Positions 8,651 through 16,908 of a DNA stretch of 64,000 bases are shown here, piece by piece (the first letter of the stretch is position 1; each line of letters starts with the position of its first letter). A program made the translations under genes and the position numbers. The stretch spans positions 1-64,000 of the forward strand of contig NZ_JAIOJZ010000028.1 of assembly GCF_020404845.1 (NCBI RefSeq), written 5' to 3'. The stretch is from Streptomyces hyderabadensis. Its GTDB lineage: Bacteria > Actinomycetota > Actinomycetes > Streptomycetales > Streptomycetaceae. Below the pieces are notes generated by a model that was not told where the DNA came from, did not search any database, and saw nothing but the letters and a program-made list of their open reading frames with translations.

Positions 8651-8830
8651 CCGCTCCCGCGTCCGCGCTCACGCCCGCCGGCGGGTCCGTCCGGCACGCC
8701 TGCTCCCGCGTCCGCGCTCACGCCCGCCGGCGGGTCCGTCCGGCAGGCCCGCTCCCGCGTCCGCGCTCACGCCTGCTCCCGCGTCCGCCCGGCACGCCCG
8801 CTCCCGCGTCCGCGCTCACGCCCGCTCCCT
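8651..8830. repeat. 49-bp tandem repeat array
   Basis: The sequence GCTCCCGCGTCCGCGCTCACG recurs at 8653, 8702 and 8751 with a period of exactly 49 bp, then as shorter partial copies at about 8775 and 8800. The repeat holds the palindrome GCCCGCCGGCGGG. It occupies the gap between convergent genes (ferritin-like and TerD), where it may act as a bidirectional termination region. No gene is seen in 8616-8914. Confidence 0.75.
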
Positions 8831-8914
8831 CGTCCCCCGTCCCCGCCCGCTCCCGCGGCCGCCCGGCACGCCCGGCGGCGGGTCGTACCTCGGGTGGTCG
8901 TACCTCGGGGCGTC

Positions 8915-9499
8915 CTACTTGCTGACGGCGAAGCGCATCAGGGCGTGCTCGTCGCCCTGCTTGATCTTGCCCGTCTCGTTGACGACCTCCAGCTTCCAGG
9001 AGTCCCCGACCCGCACGGCCTTGGCCACGGCGCAGCCGTTGTCCTGGCTCAGCAGGCTGGGCCAGATGTCGGCGACCTGCTCCGAGCTGCCCCCGGTCGC
9101 GTCGTAGACCTTGAAGCTGATGTTGCGCGCCTTCTGGAAGGAGCTGCCCTTCTTGTACGCGGCGGCGACGAACACGATCGACGTGATGACGCCCGGGAGC
9201 CGCGCGAACTCCACGGTCACCGTCTCGTCGTCGCCGTCCCCGTGGCCGGTCTGGTTGTCGCCGCTGTGCAGCAGCGAGCCGTTGCCCATCGGGTCGAGCG
9301 AGTCGAGCCCGGCGAGCCGTACCGGGTCCCCGCCCTGCATCGCGACGGCGATCAGGTCGAGGTCGGTGCCGGTCTTGCGCCGCAGCTTGCCGAGCACTCC
9401 GCCGCTGCTGCCGGCGGTGGGGTCCCAGGAGACGCCGATGGACAGGTGGGTCACCCCGTCCAGGTCCGCGGGGCCGCCTTCCTTGGTGAGCGTGATCAT
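8915..9499 (-). CDS. TerD-family (CABP) stress protein
   Basis: 194 residues starting ATG 9499 (MITLTKEG). Typical TerD features include LSIGVSWDPTAG, DLDLIAVAM, HSGDNQTGHGDGDDETV (acidic calcium-binding residues) and IVFVAAAY. These proteins bind calcium through conserved acidic residues and are linked with tellurite resistance and general stress. Streptomyces carry many paralogues, often with unknown roles. The insert GSSGGVLGKLRRKTG near residue 30 is typical of the family. Monocistronic, convergent with the ferritin-like gene. Confidence 0.92.
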   Translation of the reverse strand: MITLTKEGGPADLDGVTHLSIGVSWDPTAGSSGGVLGKLRRKTGTDLDLIAVAMQGGDPVRLAGLDSLDPMGNGSLLHSGDNQTGHGDGDDETVTVEFARLPGVITSIVFVAAAYKKGSSFQKARNISFKVYDATGGSSEQVADIWPSLLSQDNGCAVAKAVRVGDSWKLEVVNETGKIKQGDEHALMRFAVSK

Positions 9500-9652
9500 G
9501 TGTGGGTCATCCTCCGTGGTCGTGCCTGTGCCGCAGAGTCTGCCTGGCGCGGGAACGTTTCGGCAGGGCGGGGCCGGGGACGGGGGCGGCCGCGGGCAGC
9601 CCGTCAGTTTTCGAGAAGCACCGCGGCCCCGCCCGCTCCTACCGTCGACGCC

Positions 9653-10273
9653 ATGAACTCCATCGACTCGGTCACCCTGGAGGTGGCCGACACCGAGGCC
9701 GCCGCCCGCTTCTACTCCGACGCCTTCGGGCTCGACGGTTCGCGGGTGCGGGTCCGCGCCTGCGACGCCCCGACGAGCGGGTTCCGCGGCTTCACCCTGT
9801 CGCTCGTGGTGTCCCAGCCCGGCAACGTCGACGCCCTGTTCACCGCCGCCGTCGAGGCCGGCGCCACCGTCCTCAAGCCCGCCGCGAAGTCGCTGTGGGG
9901 ATACGGCGGGGTGGTCCAGGCACCGGACGGCACGGTCTGGCAGCTCGCGACCTCGGCGAAGAAGGACACCGCTCCGGTCACCCGCGACGTCGACGAGATC
10001 GTGCTCCTCCTGGGCGTCGAGGACGTCAGGGCCACCAAGCGGTTCTACGTCGAGCAGGGCCTCACCGTGGGCAAGAGCTTCGGCGGGAAGTACGTCGAGT
10101 TCGCCACCGGCCCCGGCACCGTCAAGCTCTCCCTCTACAAGCGCCGGGCCCTCGCCAAGGTCGCGGGCGTGCCCGCCGAGGGAACCGGTTCGCACCGCCT
10201 CGTCGTCTCCGGCGGCACCCGCCCGTTCGACGACCCGGACGGCTTCACCTGGCAGCCGGAACCCAGGCAGTGA
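9653..10273 (+). CDS. VOC/glyoxalase-fold protein
   Basis: 206 residues from ATG 9653, with two tandem VOC modules. The first (residues 1-100) begins SIDSVTLEVADTEAAARFY and ends APDGTVWQLA; the second (about 112-206) begins EIVLLLGVEDVRATKRFY and ends DDPDGFTWQPE. The layout is that of small glyoxalase/bleomycin-resistance family proteins. Metal ligands are not clearly conserved, so the activity (isomerase, dioxygenase-like or binding protein) is open. The ATG lies shortly after TACCGT, compatible with a leaderless mRNA. Confidence 0.85.
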   Translation: MNSIDSVTLEVADTEAAARFYSDAFGLDGSRVRVRACDAPTSGFRGFTLSLVVSQPGNVDALFTAAVEAGATVLKPAAKSLWGYGGVVQAPDGTVWQLATSAKKDTAPVTRDVDEIVLLLGVEDVRATKRFYVEQGLTVGKSFGGKYVEFATGPGTVKLSLYKRRALAKVAGVPAEGTGSHRLVVSGGTRPFDDPDGFTWQPEPRQ

Positions 10274-10292
10274 TCCGTTCGTCTTCCTGTTC

Positions 10293-11642
10293 ATGTCATC
10301 AAGGGAAACTCCGCGAATACCCTGGGGGCGGACGCGGGCGAGACTCTGGGCCGTGGCGGGTGTGGCGACCCTCGCGTTCCTCATCGCGCTGGAGATCGCC
10401 GCGCGCCGCTACGGCCTGCCGGGGCCGATGACCAACCAGGCCAAGGAGCTGGTGTTCGCCCCCGCGTCGGGGCCCCTGCTCTACGCCGGCCTGGCGCTGA
10501 CGATGGTGGTCCTGACCTGGCGGCAGCGGTTCCTCGCGGCGGCCGTCGCGGTCGGCATCGACCTCGCCGTCGCGCTGGTGCGGTGGGCCGCGGACGCCAC
10601 CGCGTCGGGCAGCCACTCCTTCGGCAACGGCGCGCTGTGGGTGGTCCTGGGCTGCGGGGTCGTCGCCGTGACGCGCCGCACCGGCCCCGAACGGATCCTC
10701 CTGCTGAAGGGCGTCGGGCTCGGCCTGCTGCTGGTGGCCGGGCGCAAGACGGGCGACGCCTGGCTGCTGATCACGTCGAAGACGCGTCCGGACGTGCTCG
10801 ACCCGTACGTGGCGACCGCCGACCACGCGCTCGGCAACCCGTCGTGGCTGGTGGGCCGGGCCGTCGAGGCAACCGGAGCGGTCGGTGAGCACGTACTGGA
10901 CTGGGTCTACGTCCAGCTCGCGGTGGCCGCGGTCGTGGTCGCGCTGTACCAGCTGCGCAAGGTGGCGGCCGAGCGCCGGTTCCCGCGCCACCACCTGGTC
11001 CGCACCTTCCTGCTGATCGGCCTGCTCGGACCGGGCATCTACATGATCTTCCCGGTGGTCGGGCCGGTCTTCGCCTACGGCACCGGCGCCTTCGGCACCG
11101 GCGGCGAGGAGTGGGCGCTCGCCGACCTGTGGCCGCACACGCCACCGCCGGTCGCCGCGCCGCACGCGTTCACGTACGACGGGATCACCCCCCGCAACTG
11201 CATGCCCAGCCTGCACACCGCATGGGCCACCGTGATCTTCATCCACTCCCGGACGGGCCCGCGCGTCCTGCGCTGGGCAGGAACGTTCTGGCTGGTCGCC
11301 ACGCTCACCGCGACGCTCGGGTTCGGCTACCACTACGCCATCGACCTGGTCGCCGGAGTGGTGTTCGCGGTCACGGTCGAGGCGGGGCTGCGCGCCCTGG
11401 ACCGCGGCTGGGACCGGTCGGGAAGCCTGCTGGTCGCCCACGGGGCGGTGGTGTTCGCCGCGATCCTGGCGTCGACGCGCTACCTGTCGCTGGAGATGGC
11501 CCGGCACCCGTGGGTCTTCGGCCCGCTCCTGCTGCTGGCCATGGCCTCGGTGATCCACGGTTACGTCCGGACCGTGAAGGGGTGGGAACCGGCGCCCGCG
11601 GCGCCGTCACCGCGTCCGGAACCGCAACTCGAGGCAGCCTGA
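10293..11642 (+). CDS. Integral membrane PAP2-family phosphatase / inositolphosphotransferase-like
   Basis: 449 residues with about ten hydrophobic helices. The C-terminal half carries the PAP2 active site: CMPSLHTAWA (catalytic His at about residue 307) and GFGYHYAIDLVAG (second catalytic His). The N-terminal half is membrane-only. Such proteins act on lipid phosphates or transfer phospho-head groups at the membrane; the substrate is unknown. It starts 19 nt after the VOC gene and may be co-transcribed. Confidence 0.82.
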   Translation: MSSRETPRIPWGRTRARLWAVAGVATLAFLIALEIAARRYGLPGPMTNQAKELVFAPASGPLLYAGLALTMVVLTWRQRFLAAAVAVGIDLAVALVRWAADATASGSHSFGNGALWVVLGCGVVAVTRRTGPERILLLKGVGLGLLLVAGRKTGDAWLLITSKTRPDVLDPYVATADHALGNPSWLVGRAVEATGAVGEHVLDWVYVQLAVAAVVVALYQLRKVAAERRFPRHHLVRTFLLIGLLGPGIYMIFPVVGPVFAYGTGAFGTGGEEWALADLWPHTPPPVAAPHAFTYDGITPRNCMPSLHTAWATVIFIHSRTGPRVLRWAGTFWLVATLTATLGFGYHYAIDLVAGVVFAVTVEAGLRALDRGWDRSGSLLVAHGAVVFAAILASTRYLSLEMARHPWVFGPLLLLAMASVIHGYVRTVKGWEPAPAAPSPRPEPQLEAA

Positions 11643-11695
11643 GGCACGCGGCACGCGGCACGCGGCACCCGGAAGCGGGTCGGTATCGTGCAGCC

Positions 11696-12319
11696 ATGCC
11701 TGATCTGAGCCCTTCCTCCCCCGCAGAGGCCTACGCGGCGCTGCTGCAGGGCAACGCCCGCTTCGTGAGCGGGGACCGCCTGCACCCCAACCAGGACGCC
11801 GACCGCCGGGCGGAGCTGGCCCCGCGTCAGCATCCGTTCGCCGTGCTCTTCGGATGCTCGGACTCACGGCTCGCGGCCGAGATCATCTTCGACCGTGGGC
11901 TGGGCGACCTGTTCGTGGTGCGGACGGCCGGCCACGTGGCGGGCGCCGAGGTGCTGGGCAGCGTCGAGTACGGCGTCAACGTGCTGGGCGCACCGCTCGT
12001 GGTGGTGCTCGGGCACGACTCCTGCGGCGCGGTCACCGCGGCCGCCGAGGCCGAACGCGGCGGCACGGCACCGGCCGGTTACCTCGGGGACGTGGTGGAG
12101 CGGGTGATGCCGAGCGTGCTCGCGGCGCGCGCCCTGGGGCGCACCGAGGTCGACGAGTTCGTGGACGAGCACATCCGCCGGAGCGTCGACGGGCTGGTGG
12201 GCCGCTCGGCGCAACTGGCGAACGAGGTGGCCGCCGGCCGGTGCGCCGTCGTCGGACTGTCCTACCGTCTGGCCGACGGGACGGTGAAGCGCGTGGCGGC
12301 TCACGGGCTCCCCGAGTAG
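11696..12319 (+). CDS. Beta-class carbonic anhydrase
   Basis: 207 residues from ATG 11696. The zinc ligands and catalytic dyad are visible as GCSDSR (Cys, Asp, Arg; about residue 54) and GHDSCGAV (His and Cys; about residue 108). It interconverts CO2 and bicarbonate in the cytoplasm, supplying carboxylases. A hairpin terminator lies 14 nt after the stop. Confidence 0.95.
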   Translation: MPDLSPSSPAEAYAALLQGNARFVSGDRLHPNQDADRRAELAPRQHPFAVLFGCSDSRLAAEIIFDRGLGDLFVVRTAGHVAGAEVLGSVEYGVNVLGAPLVVVLGHDSCGAVTAAAEAERGGTAPAGYLGDVVERVMPSVLAARALGRTEVDEFVDEHIRRSVDGLVGRSAQLANEVAAGRCAVVGLSYRLADGTVKRVAAHGLPE

Positions 12320-12332
12320 CCGGTCGGCACCT

Positions 12333-12370
12333 GTGCCTCCGTGATGCCATGAGTGGCGCCACGGAGGCAC
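12333..12370 (+). terminator. Hairpin after carbonic anhydrase gene
   Basis: Perfect 11-bp arms, GTGCCTCCGTG (12333-12343) and CACGGAGGCAC (12360-12370), enclose a 16-nt loop. The loop itself carries a copy of the TGGCGCCA motif discussed for the ribbon-helix-helix regulator. Confidence 0.7.
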
Positions 12371-12451
12371 ATTGCATTTCGGGGACGTTTCCGCAGGTCG
12401 GTGGGCTGTCGTTCGCGTCCTCGCCGTTCTGGTGTCGTTGGTACTTGCGCG

Positions 12452-12481
12452 TGGCGCCATCGTGGTGCCATGATGGCGTCA
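12452..12481 (+). promoter_or_regulatory. Three phased TGGYGYCA repeats at the RHH gene start
   Basis: TGGCGCCA at 12452, TGGTGCCA at 12463 and TGGCGTCA at 12474 are spaced exactly 11 bp apart and run into the ATG at 12481. Arrays of short sites one helical turn apart are typical operators for ribbon-helix-helix proteins. The same three-fold array recurs upstream of the GtrA gene. Confidence 0.65.
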
Positions 12482-13002
12482 TGGACCTCACCCCGTATGT
12501 CGACGCACTCCGCCGCGAACTCGCGGTGGCCGCCGAAGCCGGTGGCGACGAAGCCCGCGAGCTGGCCGAGCGGCTGATCGCCCCGCTGGAGTCGGCGACC
12601 CGGCTGACCATGCTCAACGTGCTCTCCGCCGCGATGGACGAGATCACCCGCGAGCTGGCCCCCGGCTCGGTCGACGTACGGCTGCGCGGCCTCGACCCCG
12701 ACTTCGTGGTGACACCGCCGCCCACCGACGGCGGCGGTGCCGTGGAGCAGGCCGCGCCCGTCGAGACCCTCAAGGCGCCGGCGCCGCCCGCCGACGGCGA
12801 CGAGGGCGGCACCGCGCGCGTCAACCTGCGCCTGCCGGCCCACCTCAAGACGCGCGCCGAGGAGGCCGCGGGCCGCGAGGGACTGTCGGTCAACGCCTGG
12901 CTGGTGCGGGCCGTCTCGGCCGCCGTCGACGGCGGTGGCAGCGCGCCCGCGCCGGAGCGGGCCCGCAACGTCGGACAGAGCTTCACCGGCTGGGTGCGCT
13001 AG
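12481..13002 (+). CDS. Ribbon-helix-helix (HicB/Arc-like) regulator
   Basis: 173 residues from ATG 12481. The N-terminal 70 residues are helical (VDALRRELAVAAEAGGDEARELAERL), followed by a Pro-rich linker. The C-terminal RHH module is TARVNLRLPAHLKTRAEEAA plus EGLSVNAWLVRAVSAAV, then a conserved tail GQSFTGWVR. The beta strand RVNLRLP is the DNA-contacting ribbon. No HicA toxin is adjacent, so it is likely a regulator rather than an antitoxin. It precedes a DUF4097 gene and an ABC exporter, and probably represses its own promoter through the phased repeats at 12452-12481. Confidence 0.78.
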   Translation: MDLTPYVDALRRELAVAAEAGGDEARELAERLIAPLESATRLTMLNVLSAAMDEITRELAPGSVDVRLRGLDPDFVVTPPPTDGGGAVEQAAPVETLKAPAPPADGDEGGTARVNLRLPAHLKTRAEEAAGREGLSVNAWLVRAVSAAVDGGGSAPAPERARNVGQSFTGWVR

Positions 13003-13127
13003 CCCGGCCCGCAAGGAACCGAGTACCGCAGCACACCGAACCGCACTGGACCACACCGCACAGCGCCACGCTCAGACCACGTCCCACCAGCGGGGACGCC
13101 CCACGGACTCATGAGGACGGTACAGCC

Positions 13128-13970
13128 ATGCCTTCTTTCGACACTCCCCGCCCGATCGCGGTGACCGCCCACGTGGGCGCCGGTTCCGTCCGGTTCACCG
13201 CGAGCGACCGGCCCGACACGGTCGTCGAGGTGCGCCCGGGCGACCCCAAGCGGGACAAGGACGTACGGGCCGCCGAGCAGACCGAGGTCTCCTACGCGAG
13301 CGGCGTCCTGACGATCAGCACGAAGGAGCGCCGCTTCATCGGCCCCACCGGCACGGTCGACGTGACGGTGGAACTGCCCGCCGGGTCCCGCGTCGACACG
13401 GTCGGCTCCTGGACCCAGGTCCTCGGCGAGGGCCGGCTGGGCGAGGTCCGGGTGAAGACCCCGGGCGGCGACGTGCGCCTGGACACGACCGGGCCGCTGC
13501 GGCTCGACGCGTCCCACGGCTCGGTCACCGTGGACCGGGTCGAGGGCTCGGCCGAGATCACCACCAGCTCCGGCAGCGTGCGGGTCGGCGTCATCGAGGG
13601 TCCCGCCGTCCTGAAGAACTCGCACGGCTCCACCACCGTGGGCGCCGCCCTCGGCGACCTCAGGGTGAAGAACGCCAACGGTGACATCAACGTCGCCCGC
13701 GCCGAGGCCTCGCTCACCGCCACCACCGCCCACGGCACCCTGCGGGTGGACGAGGTGGCCCGCGGCGAGATCCGGCTGGAGACCTCCTACGGCGCCATCG
13801 AGGTCGGCGTCCGCGCGGGCACGGCCGCCTGGCTGGACGTCCAGTCCAGCGGCGGGCAGGTGCGCAACACGCTCACCGCGTCCGGCAGCCCCGCCCAGAC
13901 GGAGGAGACCGTCAAGGTCCACGCCCGCACCCGGTACGGCAACATCGACGTCCGCCGCGCCAAGGCCTGA
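13128..13970 (+). CDS. DUF4097-family beta-helix protein
   Basis: 280 residues. Short beta-strand repeats with SHGSVTVDRVEG, SSGSVRVGVIEG, SHGSTTVGAALG and NANGDINVARAEA form a right-handed beta-solenoid, the DUF4097 (putative adhesin) fold. There is no signal peptide, so it is cytoplasmic. In Streptomyces this family is commonly encoded between an RHH regulator and a DrrAB-type ABC transporter, as here. The function is unknown. Confidence 0.8.
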   Translation: MPSFDTPRPIAVTAHVGAGSVRFTASDRPDTVVEVRPGDPKRDKDVRAAEQTEVSYASGVLTISTKERRFIGPTGTVDVTVELPAGSRVDTVGSWTQVLGEGRLGEVRVKTPGGDVRLDTTGPLRLDASHGSVTVDRVEGSAEITTSSGSVRVGVIEGPAVLKNSHGSTTVGAALGDLRVKNANGDINVARAEASLTATTAHGTLRVDEVARGEIRLETSYGAIEVGVRAGTAAWLDVQSSGGQVRNTLTASGSPAQTEETVKVHARTRYGNIDVRRAKA

Positions 13971-14083
13971 GCGCCCGCGCACCGGCCGCCCCCCGGCGTA
14001 TCCGCCCCCCGGCGCCACCGTCGCCCCGCACGCTCCGTCACCTCACCCCCGCACATCCGTCACCCCTCGAACGGGAGGGCTCC

Positions 14084-15121
14084 ATGCCTTCGTCTGTCAT
14101 GCCCACGACCACCCCGGGAGCCGGTCCGCAGGCGCCCGCCGCCGTCTCCGCCGCGGGTCTGCGCAAGTCGTACGGGGACAAGACCGTCCTCGACGGCATC
14201 GACCTGCGGATCCCGGCCGGGTCCGTCTTCGCGCTGCTCGGGCCGAACGGCGCCGGCAAGACCACCACCGTGCAGATCCTCTCCACCCTCATCTCCGCCG
14301 ACGGCGGGCAGGCCCAGGTGGCCGGCCACGACCTCGCCACCGCCCCGCAGGCGGTCCGCGGCGCGATCGGCGTCACCGGACAGTTCTCGGCCGTGGACGG
14401 TCTGATCACCGGCGAGGAGAACATGCTCCTCATGGCCGACCTGCATCTGATCCCCCGGCGCGAGGGGAAGCAGATCGCCGCCGAACTGCTGGAGCGCTTC
14501 GGCCTCACCGAGGCCGCGAAGAAGCCCGCCTCCACCTACTCCGGCGGCATGAAGCGCCGCCTGGACATCGCCATGACCCTGGTCGGCAGCCCCCGGGTGA
14601 TCTTCCTCGACGAGCCCACCACTGGCCTCGACCCCCGCTCCCGCCACAACATGTGGCAGATCATCCGCGAACTCGTCACCGGCGGCGTCACCGTCTTCCT
14701 CACCACCCAGTACCTGGAGGAGGCCGACGAACTCGCCGACCGCATCGCCGTGCTCAACGACGGCAGGATCGCCGCCGAGGGCACCGCCGAGGAACTGAAG
14801 CGGCTCGTCCCCGGCGGACACGTCCGGCTCCGCTTCACCGACCCGGGCGCCTATCGCGACGCCGCCGGCGCGCTGCCCGGCAGCACCGCGGACGACGACT
14901 CCCTCACCCTCCAGATCCCCAGCGACGGCAGCCAGCGCGACCTGCGCTCCGTCCTCGACCGCCTGGACGCCGCGGGCGTCGAGGCGGACGAGCTGACCGT
15001 GCACACCCCCGACCTCGACGACGTCTTCTTCGCCCTGACCGGCGGCGCCGGCGTCCCCGCCCAGTCCGCCCAGTCCGCCCAGTCCGCCCCGTCCGACGCG
15101 ACCAAGGAGACGGTCCGATGA
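14084..15121 (+). CDS. ABC exporter ATP-binding protein (DrrA family)
   Basis: 345 residues from ATG 14084. Motifs: Walker A GPNGAGKTTT (about residue 53), signature YSGGMKRRLDIAMTL, Walker B VIFLDEPTTGLD, and the C-terminal DrrA-type domain (ADELTVHTPDLDDVFFALTG). The tail carries a slippage-prone AQSAQSAQSAPS repeat. It couples ATP hydrolysis to export of an unknown hydrophobic compound or lipid together with the permease, which it overlaps by ATGA. Confidence 0.93.
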   Translation: MPSSVMPTTTPGAGPQAPAAVSAAGLRKSYGDKTVLDGIDLRIPAGSVFALLGPNGAGKTTTVQILSTLISADGGQAQVAGHDLATAPQAVRGAIGVTGQFSAVDGLITGEENMLLMADLHLIPRREGKQIAAELLERFGLTEAAKKPASTYSGGMKRRLDIAMTLVGSPRVIFLDEPTTGLDPRSRHNMWQIIRELVTGGVTVFLTTQYLEEADELADRIAVLNDGRIAAEGTAEELKRLVPGGHVRLRFTDPGAYRDAAGALPGSTADDDSLTLQIPSDGSQRDLRSVLDRLDAAGVEADELTVHTPDLDDVFFALTGGAGVPAQSAQSAQSAPSDATKETVR

Positions 15122-15909
15122 GCACCCTCACCCTCGCCGTGCGCAACTCCTCCACCATGCTGCGCCGCAACCTCCTGCACGCCCGCCGCTACCCCTCCCT
15201 CACCCTCAACCTGCTGCTCACGCCGATCATGCTGCTGCTGCTCTTCGTCTACATCTTCGGAGACGCGATGAGCGCCGGCATCGGCGACGGCGGCGCCGAC
15301 CGGTCCGCCTACGTCGCGTTCATCGTGCCGGGCCTGGTGCTGATGACCATCGGCAGCACCACGGTCGGCACCGCGGTCTCGGTCGCCAACGACATGAGCG
15401 AGGGCATCGTCGCGCGCTTCCGCACCATGCCCATCCACCGCGGCTCGGTGATCACCGGGCACGTCATCGGCAGTGTGCTGCAGTCGGTGATCAGCGTGGT
15501 CCTCGTCGGTGCCGTCGCCGCGGCCATCGGCTTCCGCTCCACCGACGCCACCGTCCTGGAGTGGCTCGCGGCCTTCGCGCTGGTCGCCCTGTTCGCCACC
15601 GCGCTCACCTGGATCGCCGTCGGCATGGGCCTGATCAGCCCGAACGCCGAGGCCGCCAGCAACAACGCGCTGCCGCTGATCTTCCTCCCGCTCATCTCCA
15701 GCACCTTCGTGCCCATCGACGCCATGCCGGGCTGGTTCCAGCCGATCGCCGAGTACCAGCCGTTCACCCCCGCCATCGAGACCCTGCGCGGCCTGCTCCT
15801 CGGCACCGAGATCGGCCACAACGGCTGGCTCGCCCTCGGCTGGTGCGTGGCCCTCTGCGCGCTCGGCTACTTCTGGTCGAAGTCGGTCTTCAACCGCGAC
15901 TCGAAGTAG
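15118..15909 (+). CDS. ABC-2 type exporter permease (DrrB family)
   Basis: 263 residues with six predicted transmembrane helices, including LTLNLLLTPIMLLLLFVYIFG and VAFIVPGLVLMTIGSTTVG. ABC-2 signatures include EGIVARFRTMPIHRGSVITGH and NALPLIFLPLISSTFVPIDAMP. The start codon overlaps the ATPase stop (ATGA), so the two proteins form one transporter. Daunorubicin-resistance-like proteins of this type export drugs or lipids. Confidence 0.93.
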   Translation: MSTLTLAVRNSSTMLRRNLLHARRYPSLTLNLLLTPIMLLLLFVYIFGDAMSAGIGDGGADRSAYVAFIVPGLVLMTIGSTTVGTAVSVANDMSEGIVARFRTMPIHRGSVITGHVIGSVLQSVISVVLVGAVAAAIGFRSTDATVLEWLAAFALVALFATALTWIAVGMGLISPNAEAASNNALPLIFLPLISSTFVPIDAMPGWFQPIAEYQPFTPAIETLRGLLLGTEIGHNGWLALGWCVALCALGYFWSKSVFNRDSK

Positions 15910-16020
15910 GCGGCCACCGCGGCCAGCTCCGCGGGCGGTCCCCGCGACCCGTTCCACCAGGGCGGCGCGCCCCGACACCTCGTCGGGGCGCGCCGCCCTC
16001 GGCGTTGCCCCGCCGGTCGA

Positions 16021-16086
16021 TGGCGCACATGGCGTCAGTAAATGGCTCCCGATGGCGCCATGAATGTGCCATAGTGGTGCCATCAA
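16021..16086 (+). promoter_or_regulatory. TGGYGCCA repeat operator upstream of the GtrA gene
   Basis: TGGCGCCA at 16053, ATGTGCCA at 16064 and TGGTGCCA at 16075 are spaced 11 bp apart, exactly as at 12452-12481. Weaker copies (TGGCGCAC 16021, TGGCGTCA 16030) lie before them. The GtrA ATG at 16122 follows with GGAGGGGG between, so the operator sits in its promoter. I infer control by the RHH protein at 12481. Confidence 0.6.
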
Positions 16087-16121
16087 CGGCACTACGACAC
16101 CACGGAGGGGGCGGTCCGACC

Positions 16122-16901
16122 ATGGACACAGTGCGGAGCGGCGGCCGACGGACCACGCCCGGTGCCCTCGTGGCCTTCGCCCGCTTCGTGCTCTGCGGGG
16201 GCGGCGTGGGCCTCGCCGCCGCCTTCGCCGTGGCCGGCCTCGCCGCCTGGATGCCCTGGGCCCTGGCCAACGCCCTGGTCACCGCGGCCTCCACCCTCCT
16301 CGGCACCGAGCTGCACGCCCGCTTCACCTTCGGCGCGGGCGGGCGTACGACCTGGCGCCAGCACGCCCAGTCGGCCGGATCGGCGGGGGCCGCGTACGCG
16401 GTGACGTGCGCGGCGATGCTCGTCCTGCACCAGGTGGTGGCGGCGCCCGGTGCGGTGCTGGAACAGGCCGTCTACCTGTCCGCCTCCGCGCTCGCCGGTA
16501 TCGCCCGCTTCGTGGTGCTGCGCCTCGTCGTCTTCGCGCGGGGCGAGCGGCGTCCCGCCGCGGCGGACGGGGCGCGTCCCCTCGGGTGTCCCCCCGGGCG
16601 TCCCCTCGTCAGAGACGTGTCAAAGGCGCTCACGCCGCCGTATGGAAGCCGTCAACGGTGGCCGAAACCGGTCGGAACGGGGCTCTCATCTTCCTGTCAG
16701 CTTCTTTTCCGAACCTCACTAGGAGCCAGCGATGGCCGACGTGGCCTTCGTCGTCACCACGATCGCGGTGTTCGCGTTCGTGGCCCTTGTCGCCAAGGGG
16801 GTGACGAAGCTGTGACCGCGGAGAACATCGTCGGCCTGATCGTGGCCGTCGCCCTGCTCGGTTACCTCGTCCTCGCCCTGATCCACCCGGAGAGGTTCTG
16901 A
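16122..16901 (+). CDS. GtrA-family membrane protein with anomalous C-terminal read-through
   Basis: The first ~145 residues are a normal GtrA protein: [19 protein letters not shown], four hydrophobic helices, [15 protein letters not shown] and [14 protein letters not shown]. GtrA proteins are thought to flip or deliver lipid-linked sugars. The frame then has no stop through about 80 low-quality residues ([20 protein letters not shown]...), crosses the gap before the kdp genes and ends inside kdpF, sharing its stop at 16899-16901. A normal GtrA would end near 16570-16720. A stop in the next frame at 16720-16722 suggests a frameshift in the C/G runs near 16580-16600, or a genuine in-frame fusion. 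Confidence 0.7.
   Translation: MDTVRSGGRRTTPGALVAFARFVLCGGGVGLAAAFAVAGLAAWMPWALANALVTAASTLLGTELHARFTFGAGGRTTWRQHAQSAGSAGAAYAVTCAAMLVLHQVVAAPGAVLEQAVYLSASALAGIARFVVLRLVVFARGERRPAAADGARPLGCPPGRPLVRDVSKALTPPYGSRQRWPKPVGTGLSSSCQLLFRTSLGASDGRRGLRRHHDRGVRVRGPCRQGGDEAVTAENIVGLIVAVALLGYLVLALIHPERF
16732..16815 (+). CDS. 27-residue membrane micropeptide leading the kdp operon
   Basis: ATG 16732 is preceded by AGGAG at good spacing. The peptide [20 protein letters not shown] then AKGVTKL is a single hydrophobic helix with a basic end. Its TGA overlaps the GTG of kdpF by 4 nt, so the two are coupled. Comparable tiny proteins precede kdpF in Streptomyces kdp operons. It may assist assembly of the Kdp complex, by analogy with KdpF (inference). 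Confidence 0.7.
   Translation: MADVAFVVTTIAVFAFVALVAKGVTKL
16812..16901 (+). CDS. kdpF: K+-transporting ATPase small subunit KdpF
   Basis: 29 residues: [20 protein letters not shown] then LALIHPERF, the classic KdpF single helix ending in HPERF. It stabilises the KdpABC complex in the membrane. GTG 16812 overlaps the stop of the preceding micropeptide; kdpA begins 7 nt after the stop. Confidence 0.92.
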   Translation: MTAENIVGLIVAVALLGYLVLALIHPERF

Positions 16902-16908
16902 GCACCGC

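Noticed and set aside
6440-8830. Tandem repeats as possible CRISPR arrays
   Set aside because: Repeats are contiguous without unique spacers, GC-rich and imperfect, and no cas genes are present.
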